The notes under the pieces: generated by a model
The model's input: only the letters and a program-made list of their open reading frames with translations
What the model was told of the DNA's origin: nothing
Databases searched by the model: none
Program-made: the position numbers and the translations under genes
Part shown: positions 1 through 4,365 of the stretch, piece by piece
How the letters are laid out: every line of letters starts with the position of its first letter
Numbering within the stretch: the stretch's first letter is position 1
DNA from: Dehalococcoidia bacterium
GTDB taxonomy: Bacteria > Chloroflexota > Dehalococcoidia > Lucifugimonadales > Lucifugimonadaceae
Direction: 5' to 3'
Assembly (NCBI GenBank): GCA_028278465.1
Contig: JANQEF010000315.1
Span: forward strand, 1 to 5,087
DNA length: 5,087 nt

Positions 1-388
1 CGTTGTAGTTGTAGATCAGCCGCCAGATTTTCCACTGACCAGCCTGGCGTTTGCGGTACACGTGCACCCAGGTAATCGGCCTGCGGTCAGTGTCGCCGGT
101 TTCCAGGTTAGTCAGGTCGATGTTCGACATTCCGCTGGCGTAGGCAAGGTCATCGCGTATCTCGATCTCGCCGGGTTCTGCGTCGATGCTGACGCGAAGA
201 CGGGATAGGAACTCGCGCTGGTGGCCGAGCAAGTCCGGTTTGCCGACGATCGATTGTCCGAAAGCCGGCATCACCACAATGTCTTCATCACAGACGTCGG
301 CCAGCAGATCGACGTCCGATTCCGTGTGGGCCCGTTCATAGATCCTCAGCAGGTCCATGATGGCCTGTTGATCCGAGGTTTTTTTCAA
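1..388 (-). CDS. NTF2/SnoaL-like (DUF4440-type) protein, 3' end cut off
   Basis: The 129 visible residues have the layout of the SnoaL/DUF4440 branch of the NTF2-like fold. There is an N-terminal helix with DQQAIMDLL and YERAHTESD, then a strand with DEDIVVMPAFG, a GKPDLLGHQREF helix, and C-terminal strands ending in WVHVYRKR and WKIWRLIYNYN. Families of this fold include small isomerases, hydrolases and ligand-binding proteins; the sequence does not show which. Family members are usually 130-150 residues, so only the last few are missing at the window edge. I prefer the TTG start at 388 because it keeps the DQQAI helix, overlaps the upstream stop as TTGA, and follows a GGGAGG tract, although that tract sits very close. 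The ATG at 358 would cut into the first helix and has no good ribosome site. It is the second gene of a unit with the SDR-like gene and is probably coupled to its translation. Family call fairly sure, function unknown. Confidence 0.8.
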   Translation of the reverse strand, partial: MKKTSDQQAIMDLLRIYERAHTESDVDLLADVCDEDIVVMPAFGQSIVGKPDLLGHQREFLSRLRVSIDAEPGEIEIRDDLAYASGMSNIDLTNLETGDTDRRPITWVHVYRKRQAGQWKIWRLIYNYN

Positions 389-1041
389 CCCTCCCAACCC
401 AGCAGCTCTTCGGCGGCGTGCATCAAGTAGCGCTGGTTTTCGACCGGCGACTGCACATGGATGTCCTGCCACTGCGCCAGCGAATCGGCCGTCAGCGCCC
501 GCTTGATCGCCTCGACCGCGTCATTGCCCGAAACCGCTGCCGTCTCGCCGCTCGACTGCGCCGCCGACCGATCGCCCTGCACGACCGGGAAGCCGAGGCG
601 TACGGTTGCGGTCTGAATCAGCCGGTCGCGAGCGAACTCCTTGCATACGATCTCGCCAAGGTGGCACGCCAACAGCGGCACATCGTCGGTAGGCGGCAAA
701 CTGCGCCACGTCTCGGTGACGGTCAGGTTCTCCTCGTAGTCTGCGAAGAGCTTCAGGCTGCTCACGTAGACGCAGCGCTTCACGCCAGCGCCCGACGCGG
801 CCTGCAGCAGGTTGTAGAGCTGGCGGGTCGAGTGGTCGACGATGGCGCCCGGGTCGGTCGGCTCCCGGTTGTAGCCGAAGACGACCAGCGCGTCGTGTCC
901 CGCCACCAGCTCGTCTGTCGACTCGTCGTGGCCGATGACGGTGTCGTACGGCAGCGGCGTGGACAGGTGCCCGTCGTCGCCGAGCGCCGCCGCAAGCTGT
1001 TCGCCGAGCCACCAGTCGCCGTCGCGAATGAGGATCTTCAA
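385..1041 (-). CDS. Short, degenerate NAD-dependent epimerase/dehydratase-like (extended SDR) protein
   Basis: This 218-residue protein follows the extended SDR/epimerase layout. It has a first strand MKILI, a helix WLGEQLAAAL, a strand ALVVFGYN (51-58), a helix with STRQLYNLLQAASGAG, and the strand KRCVYVSS (88-95). Then comes a helix ending CKEFARDR and a short substrate-side region. The usual GxxGxxG turn is reduced to DGDWWLG (7-13), so only the last glycine remains. Where YxxxK should sit, eight residues before the conserved Glu, it reads HLGEI (127-131). A normal dehydrogenase or epimerase reaction is therefore doubtful; it may bind a nucleotide only or act as an atypical NmrA-like protein. 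It is shorter than the usual 300 or so residues. The start is TTG at 1041 with a weak CGGAA site seven bases upstream; no ATG occurs before residue 207. It is the first gene of a unit with the NTF2-like gene and is divergent from the lipoprotein at 1191. Confidence 0.78.
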   Translation of the reverse strand: MKILIRDGDWWLGEQLAAALGDDGHLSTPLPYDTVIGHDESTDELVAGHDALVVFGYNREPTDPGAIVDHSTRQLYNLLQAASGAGVKRCVYVSSLKLFADYEENLTVTETWRSLPPTDDVPLLACHLGEIVCKEFARDRLIQTATVRLGFPVVQGDRSAAQSSGETAAVSGNDAVEAIKRALTADSLAQWQDIHVQSPVENQRYLMHAAEELLGWEG

Positions 1042-1084
1042 TTTGCGTTCCGTTGCTGGAGTGTTTTGCGTGCCGGTATCTTAG

Positions 1085-1104
1085 CGCGAGTTTCCGTGCT
1101 CGCG
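1085..1104. repeat. Small inverted repeat in the divergent intergenic region
   Basis: CGCGAG at 1085-1090 is repeated inverted as CTCGCG at 1099-1104 with an 8-base loop. It lies in the 149-base gap (1042-1190) between the divergent SDR-like and lipoprotein genes, so it could be an operator or lie in the 5' leader of the minus-strand transcript. A 6-bp GC-rich palindrome can arise by chance at this base composition. I see no convincing -35/-10 pair on either strand of this gap. Confidence 0.2.
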
Positions 1105-1190
1105 GCGGTTGCCGACGACCGGGCAAGCGATGAGCAGAAGCTGCTCGTATCAGTCGGTGTAGCGGCAAAGACACTTCGAAGGCGGACCTC

Positions 1191-1787
1191 CTGATTATCA
1201 ACCGAAAACGCGTCCTCTCAGCGCTTGCACTGGCGGCGACAATCATCATCGCCGCGTGCAGTTCTGGCTCGGAACAGCCTTCGCCAACCCCGGCTGTGCC
1301 GCCGACGGCAACGCCGCTCTCATCGGTTGTCAGCGGTGCTGCTGACGGCCGCACATCTCTCCGCTGCGAAGGGTGCCGAGAGGTGCAAGTGGTCGAAGTG
1401 ATCGGTCCCGACACTGTCCTCACCTCCGATGGCAGGTACAGGCTCTACGGGGTGTTCGTCGCACCCGAAGAGGAGAACTGCGTGACTGAGGCGACTACAA
1501 GGCTGATGCAGCTGGCGTCGGGCAGCGTGCGCCTTGAGGCTGGACCCGTTCCCACCGACTCCGGCGGCACGCCGATCCGCTACATGTACACGCAGGCCGG
1601 CGACTCGATAGACGAGCTGTTCATCAGCGAGGGCATCGCGCGCTTTTCGGCGTTCGATGGCCCGCACTACCCGTGGCTGCTGATCACGGCCGAGAACGCA
1701 CGCAGGGCTGGCGCTGGCTGCATCTGGGAAAACTTCCGGCAGCAGTTCCCGGGCCGCACGCCGCGTCCGCCCGGCGCCGTCAACTAG
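1191..1787 (+). CDS. Lipoprotein with a staphylococcal-nuclease-like (SNase/TNase) domain, probably non-catalytic
   Basis: The protein begins with a lipoprotein signal peptide (NRKRVLSALALAA then TIIIAAC), with the lipid-modified Cys at residue 23 and a Ser/Pro/Thr-rich linker. Residues 64-180 resemble the SNase OB fold: VQVVEVIGPDTVLTSDG, YRLYG, APE, a cysteine, EATTRLMQL, SVRLEAGPV, RYMYTQAG, DELFISEGIARF, and a final helix with AENARRAGAGCIWE. Compared with staphylococcal nuclease, Asp21 (GPDT), Arg35 (YRLYG) and Glu43 (APE) seem present. Asp40 is replaced in GVFVAPE, which also carries an extra residue, and Arg87 is replaced by Thr in DSGGTPIRY. Nuclease activity is therefore doubtful. 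A CEGC motif precedes the domain. No ATG/GTG/TTG lies before the signal peptide in frame; CTG 1191, eight bases after GAAGG, or ATT 1194 would be the start. The GTG at 1296 would delete the signal peptide. It is divergent from the SDR-like gene and separate from the sulfatase. Confidence 0.75.
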   Translation: MIINRKRVLSALALAATIIIAACSSGSEQPSPTPAVPPTATPLSSVVSGAADGRTSLRCEGCREVQVVEVIGPDTVLTSDGRYRLYGVFVAPEEENCVTEATTRLMQLASGSVRLEAGPVPTDSGGTPIRYMYTQAGDSIDELFISEGIARFSAFDGPHYPWLLITAENARRAGAGCIWENFRQQFPGRTPRPPGAVN

Positions 1788-1791
1788 ACGG

Positions 1792-1808
1792 GCGGCTAGC
1801 CGCGTTTT
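1792..1808 (+). terminator. Possible weak intrinsic terminator after the SNase-like lipoprotein gene
   Basis: Four bases after the stop codon lies the perfect 12-base palindrome GCGGCTAGCCGC (stem GCGG/CCGC, loop CTAG), followed by G and a run of four T. The short stem and T run make it a weak candidate. Its position directly after the gene and before a 200-base gap favours it. Confidence 0.4.
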
Positions 1809-2024
1809 CGTTGCTCGATTCAACGCCGCCCAAAGAACCGGACTAGCTGCGAATCGCGCTGAGCCGTCACCCACTTGCCAGTCTCCGCAGTCCTTCGATC
1901 CAACACCTGCTGAACCTCCCCACCTGCTTGATTTCCCGCTACGCCCGATGCAACCTGTGTCGGCACTTGACCACCAAGAACCTGAACACGCCGCGCCGCA
2001 CAGCAACCACAACGGGACCGCCAC
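1809..2024. other. Gap before the sulfatase gene; no gene recognised
   Basis: No start-to-stop reading frame here looks like a protein and no repeat of the kind found downstream is visible. The last bases before the sulfatase ATG include GGGA seven bases upstream, a modest ribosome-binding site. The sulfatase promoter is presumably here, but I cannot point to clear -35 and -10 boxes. Confidence 0.4.
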
Positions 2025-3332
2025 ATGACAACCGACTCGAAACGACCCAACATCCTGCTCATCATGTCCGACGACCTCGGCTACGAGGCCATCGCCTGCA
2101 ACGGCGGCACCTCGTACGCCACGCCTCGTCTCGACAACCTCGCCGCAACGGGGATGCGCTTCGAGAACGCCCACGTCATGCCGCTCTGCACGCCAACCCG
2201 CGTCGCCCTCATGACCGGCAAGTACAACTTCCGCAACTACATCGGCTTCGGCCTCATCGCTCCCGACGAGGTCACCTTCGGCCACCTGATGTCGGACGCC
2301 GGCTACAAGACCTGCATCTCAGGCAAGTGGCAGCTCTACTCCTACAACCCGCCGGACGAGATGCCGGAGATGCGCAACAAGGGCCAGAGGATCGAAGATG
2401 CTGGCTTCGACGAGTTCTGCGTCTGGCACGCGCACCACACCGAGGAGAAGGGATCACGCTACAAGGACCCGATCATCTACCAGAACGGCGAGTTCCTGGA
2501 GGACACGAAGGACAGGTACGGCGACGACATCTTCGCCGACTACATCGTCGACTTCGCAGCGCGCAACCAGGACGATCCGTGGTTCGTCTACTGGCCGATG
2601 GCGCTGACTCACAGGCCGCTTGAACCGACGCCGGACTCGCCGGAGTACGCCGACTTCGACCCGCCGTCCAACCAGACGCTCGGCGGCAGGACATGGGATG
2701 AGCTGGAGGAGTGGCCGGACGATGCGAAGTTCTACAAGGACATGGTGGAGTACCACGACAAGCTGATCGGCAGCGTCGTGGACCGGCTGGAGGAGCTCGG
2801 CCAGCGCGAGAACACGCTCATCATCTACCTGGGCGACAACGGCTCACCGGCCGAGGTTTGCTCAATCATGCACCACCACACAGAGGTGTGCGGCGGCAAG
2901 GGGCTGACAAAGGACCGCGGCACGCACGTCCCGCTCATCTGCAACTGGCCGGGCATGATCCCGGAGTCGGTGGTGCAGTCCGACCTGATCGACAACTGCG
3001 ACTACCTGCCGACGATTCTCGAGGCCGCCGATGTCCCGGTGCCCGAGGGTTACGTGATTGACGGCCGCTCTTTCCTGCCGCAGCTGAAGGGCGAGACCGG
3101 AAACCCGAACGAGTGGCTGTTCTTCCACTTCGAGCCGATGAGTGGCCGGAACGTCCGTCCCGCAGCGCGCTTCATCCGAGATCATCGCTGGAAGCTGTAC
3201 GAGGACGGCCGGCTGTTCGACCTCTCAGAGGACCCGGAAGAAGAGGCAGCCATCTTCGACGAAGGGGACAACGCTGATTCTGGCGCAGTACGCCAGCGGT
3301 TGGAGCCAGTCTTCGCGCAGATGGTGAGGTAG
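2025..3332 (+). CDS. Type I (formylglycine) sulfatase, cytosolic
   Basis: This 435-residue protein is a complete arylsulfatase-family enzyme that hydrolyses sulfate esters. RPNILLIMSDDLGY gives metal ligands Asp16 and Asp17. LCTPTRVALMTGKY carries the CxPxR signature, with Cys55 the residue a formylglycine-generating enzyme would convert. GKW supplies Lys101, LTHRP supplies His196, LGDNG gives Asp271 and Asn272, and GGKG gives Lys292. The C-terminus has the usual HRWKLYEDGRLFDLSEDPEE ending. In the GKWHLG motif the His (His125 in human ARSA) is Gln103, as I recall from some bacterial sulfatases with GKWQL. There is no signal peptide, so the substrate is probably a small imported organosulfate; it cannot be named from sequence. 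The start is ATG 2025 with GGGA upstream; the RPN strand begins seven residues in, as normal. No maturation enzyme or transporter lies next to it. Family certain, substrate unknown. Confidence 0.95.
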   Translation: MTTDSKRPNILLIMSDDLGYEAIACNGGTSYATPRLDNLAATGMRFENAHVMPLCTPTRVALMTGKYNFRNYIGFGLIAPDEVTFGHLMSDAGYKTCISGKWQLYSYNPPDEMPEMRNKGQRIEDAGFDEFCVWHAHHTEEKGSRYKDPIIYQNGEFLEDTKDRYGDDIFADYIVDFAARNQDDPWFVYWPMALTHRPLEPTPDSPEYADFDPPSNQTLGGRTWDELEEWPDDAKFYKDMVEYHDKLIGSVVDRLEELGQRENTLIIYLGDNGSPAEVCSIMHHHTEVCGGKGLTKDRGTHVPLICNWPGMIPESVVQSDLIDNCDYLPTILEAADVPVPEGYVIDGRSFLPQLKGETGNPNEWLFFHFEPMSGRNVRPAARFIRDHRWKLYEDGRLFDLSEDPEEEAAIFDEGDNADSGAVRQRLEPVFAQMVR

Positions 3333-3343
3333 GGGAGAGGTTG

Positions 3344-3370
3344 ATTCCCCTCCCAGCCTGGGAGGGGAAT
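3344..3370. repeat. Long GC-rich hairpin just after the sulfatase gene; possible terminator
   Basis: ATTCCCCTCCCA and TGGGAGGGGAAT form a perfect 12-bp stem around a 3-base loop, eleven bases after the sulfatase stop. There is no T run after it, so it is a doubtful Rho-independent terminator but could protect the 3' end of the message. Its core, CCCTCCCAGC followed by TGGGAGGG, recurs at 3458-3476, which makes it a member of a repeat family and not only a terminator. Confidence 0.75.
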
Positions 3371-3398
3371 TGTCATTCCGGACTTGATCCGGAATCTC
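3371..3398 (+). repeat. GTCAT...ATCTC palindromic repeat, copy 1
   Basis: TGTCATTCCGGACTTGATCC leads into GGAATCTC. Arms ATTCCGGA (3375-3382) and TCCGGAAT (3388-3395) pair perfectly around the loop CTTGA. Related copies lie at 3614-3642 on the other strand (24 of 28 bases the same) and at 4320-4348 (24 of 28 the same). Elements that begin GTCAT and end GATCTC or AATCTC are common intergenic repeats in several bacterial groups; their function is not established. Confidence 0.85.
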
Positions 3399-3418
3399 TC
3401 CGGCGCCCCTGTGTCAAC

Positions 3419-3450
3419 AGTCAGATCTCTCCCTTCGGTCGAGATGACAA
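3419..3450 (-). repeat. GTCAT...AGATCT repeat with GACCGAAGGG core, copy A
   Basis: Read on the minus strand it starts TTGTCATCTCGACCGAAGGG and continues to AGATCTGACT. It is the left arm of the inverted pair and matches 3561-3592 at 31 of 32 bases. The opening GTCAT and closing GATCT relate it to the CTTGA-loop repeats, although the core is different. Confidence 0.85.
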
Positions 3451-3457
3451 ACATCCT

Positions 3458-3476
3458 CCCTCCCAGCTTGGGAGGG
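3458..3476. repeat. CCCTCCCA/TGGGAGGG hairpin, second copy
   Basis: Arms CCCTCCCA and TGGGAGGG pair perfectly over the loop GCT. It matches the core of the hairpin at 3344-3370, but that copy has longer arms. It lies inside the inverted-repeat unit. Confidence 0.75.
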
Positions 3477-3515
3477 ACGGGTGCCCGCCTGCGGACGCGA
3501 GTGGGTCGTTGACCT

Positions 3516-3552
3516 CCTCTCCCAGCGGGAGAGGATTGAGGTGAGGGAGAGG
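3516..3552 (+). repeat. CCTCTCCC-AGC-GGGAGAGG hairpin with repeated arm in its tail
   Basis: CCTCTCCC (3516-3523) pairs with GGGAGAGG (3527-3534) over AGC. The tail ATTGAGGTGA then leads to a second GGGAGAGG (3545-3552), so the left arm has two possible partners. It is one form of a hairpin-plus-tail element found between genes in many bacteria. An inverted relative with changed arms lies at 3676-3714. Confidence 0.85.
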
Positions 3553-3560
3553 TTTCCTCG

Positions 3561-3592
3561 TTGTCATCCCGACCGAAGGGAGAGATCTGACT
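3561..3592 (+). repeat. GTCAT...AGATCT repeat with GACCGAAGGG core, copy B
   Basis: It starts TTGTCATCCCGACCGAAGGG and is the right arm of the inverted pair, differing from copy A by one base. The arms could pair into a stem of more than 30 bp when the region is transcribed or single-stranded. Confidence 0.85.
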
Positions 3593-3613
3593 GGTCAATG
3601 TGAGATCGCTCGA

Positions 3614-3642
3614 GAGATTCTGAATCAAGTTCAGAATGACAG
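3614..3642 (-). repeat. GTCAT...ATCTC palindromic repeat, copy 2, with compensatory changes
   Basis: On the minus strand it begins CTGTCATTCTGAACTTGATT and ends CAGAATCTC. Arms ATTCTGAA and TTCAGAAT (3617-3624 and 3630-3637) are perfectly paired. Against the copy at 3371-3398 all four differences fall in the stem and form two base-pair swaps, so pairing is kept. The loop CTTGA is unchanged. Confidence 0.85.
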
Positions 3643-3675
3643 ACTGCTACCTCTCAACTCCTCAATGTGAAGCCA

Positions 3676-3714
3676 CTTCTCCCTCATCCTGCACCTTCTC
3701 CCGCTGGGAGAAGG
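3676..3714 (-). repeat. CCTTCTCCC-AGC-GGGAGAAGG hairpin with tail, inverted relative of 3516-3552
   Basis: On the minus strand CCTTCTCCC pairs with GGGAGAAGG over AGC (3714-3694), then a tail TGCAGGATGA runs into GGGAGAAG (3683-3676). The layout is that of the element at 3516-3552, with an A:T pair added in the stem and the same change carried in the tail copy of the arm. Confidence 0.8.
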
Positions 3715-3743
3715 GAGATGTCACCGACTCTGCTCAGGGCAAG

Positions 3744-3845
3744 CTAGCTCAGGATGGCAGTCTTGCCGCCGTCCCAGACCTGATCCTTCGATCCGTAGTC
3801 CGCGTCCTGCCGTAAGGTGTGGATATGGCCAAGAGAGCTTTCAGA
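3744..3845 (-). pseudogene. Possible C-terminal remnant of an unknown gene
   Basis: One minus-strand frame, open from an in-frame stop at 3846-3848 to a TAG at 3744-3746, reads protein-like near its end: LRQDADYGSKDQVW followed by DGGKTAILS. About 13 of its last 18 codons end in G or C. It has no ATG, GTG or TTG start and its upstream part overlaps the 5' end of the DUF6174-like gene on the other strand. It may be the tail of a gene whose body was replaced. It may equally be a chance open frame; I do not recognise the family. Confidence 0.22.
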
Positions 3846-4298
3846 CTACTCGTGACAGCGGCGGTCGTTCTCACCTTCGCCGCCTGTTCCTCTGAAGGAT
3901 CAACATCGACGCCGGCCCAGGAAGAATCGCCTGAGGTCGCGGCGCTCAACGCCGCCGCGCGGCTGTGGAATGAAACGGAACCGGCCGAATACCAGTACGT
4001 GATCAACCGCCGTTGCCTGAACTGCACTCCGGCGGTGGCGGGTGAGTCTGCTCTTGTAAAGGTGGAGGCTTCAGGCGAAAGCCGAATCAGCCCGCTCCAG
4101 GAAGGATCAACAACCAGTGACCTCACGATTGACGACGCGTTCGGATGGCTCAGAGGCTTCATCGATAGCGAGCTGTACGTTCGCCGAGAAGTTACATACG
4201 ACTCTGGCTACGGCTTCATCGCAGACGTGCTCATCATGGATCCGCTGGGTCATGGCTGGCGGGTCGAGATCACCGATTTTGAAGTGCTCGGCGGGTAG
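3825..4298 (+). CDS. DUF6174-like lipoprotein
   Basis: This is a 157-residue protein with a lipoprotein signal peptide, MAKRAFRLLVTAAVVLTFAAC, the lipid-modified Cys at 21, then a Ser/Thr/Pro-rich linker. The -3 residue is Phe, which is less usual. The rest has the DUF6174 pattern: LWNETEPAEYQYVINRRC near 48-64, a second Cys at 67, a strand ALVKVEASGES, a helix LTIDDAFGWLRGFID (100-114), then VRREVTYDSGYGFIADVLI and a closing VEITDFEVL. Most family members that I recall have a tighter CxC; this one has CLNC, a CxxC pair that could form a disulfide outside the cell. Function of the family is unknown. I chose ATG 3825 over GTG 3819 because TAAGG ends seven bases before the ATG and would overlap the GTG. 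It stands alone: the repeat block is upstream and the ABC gene downstream is convergent. Confidence 0.85.
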   Translation: MAKRAFRLLVTAAVVLTFAACSSEGSTSTPAQEESPEVAALNAAARLWNETEPAEYQYVINRRCLNCTPAVAGESALVKVEASGESRISPLQEGSTTSDLTIDDAFGWLRGFIDSELYVRREVTYDSGYGFIADVLIMDPLGHGWRVEITDFEVLGG

Positions 4299-4319
4299 TT
4301 GACCCGGGAGCGAGGAACC

Positions 4320-4348
4320 TGTCATTCCGGACTCGTTCCTGGATCTCC
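4320..4348 (+). repeat. GTCAT...ATCTC palindromic repeat, copy 3 (decayed), in a convergent gap
   Basis: TGTCATTCCGGACTCGTTCC followed by TGGATCTCC matches 24 of 28 bases of the copy at 3371-3398. The stem is weaker, with one G:T pair and one mismatch, so this copy looks degraded. It sits between the convergent DUF6174-like and ABC genes, where it could still help separate the two transcripts. No other terminator is visible in this 67-base gap. Confidence 0.75.
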
Positions 4349-4365
4349 AAACCAGCCCGCGCTCA

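Larger units (their letters stand above)
3413..3598. mobile_element. MITE-like unit: 33-bp inverted repeats with 5-bp direct flanks
   Basis: Bases 3418-3450 and 3561-3593 are inverted copies of one another, alike at 32 of 33 positions (the exception is A at 3442 against G in the complement of 3569). The repeats begin CAGTCAGATCTCTCCC. The pentamer GTCAA lies directly outside both ends (3413-3417 and 3594-3598) in the same orientation, as a target-site duplication would. The interior holds a CCCTCCCA hairpin and a CCTCTCCC hairpin element but no protein. Each arm also has the GTCAT...AGATCT form of the repeat family around it, so two independent repeat insertions in opposite directions could give the same picture; the matching pentamers could then be chance. 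Confidence 0.45.

Noticed and set aside
1042..1190. Minus-strand TAAGAT at about 1077-1082 as a -10 box for the SDR-like gene
   Set aside because: Only four of six bases match and no -35 box lies at a proper distance.
418..1194. 258-codon plus-strand frame opposite the SDR-like gene
   Set aside because: Arg/Val-rich shadow of the minus-strand gene, which has clear SDR layout.
1820..2065. 81-codon minus-strand frame in the gap before the sulfatase, with a protein-like end (WVTAQRDSQLVRFFGRR)
   Set aside because: It starts inside the sulfatase gene, has mixed third-base composition unlike the real genes, and matches no family I know.
1320..2285. 321-codon minus-strand frame across the SNase-like lipoprotein and sulfatase start
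   Set aside because: Antisense to two supported genes; composition is that of a GC-rich shadow.
3341..3544. 67-codon plus-strand open frame in the repeat block
   Set aside because: Also repeat-derived (CHSGLDPES, SPFGRDD, SSPSGRG); no family resemblance apart from other mis-called repeats.
3182..3628. 148-codon minus-strand open frame across the repeat block and sulfatase end
   Set aside because: Its protein is the translation of the hairpin repeats (SPSPQSSPAGRG, FVISTEGRD, RIKSGMT), a common false gene call, and it runs antisense into the certain sulfatase gene.
3371..3720. CRISPR array
   Set aside because: Repeats are of different kinds, in both orientations and irregularly spaced; no constant repeat and spacer unit.
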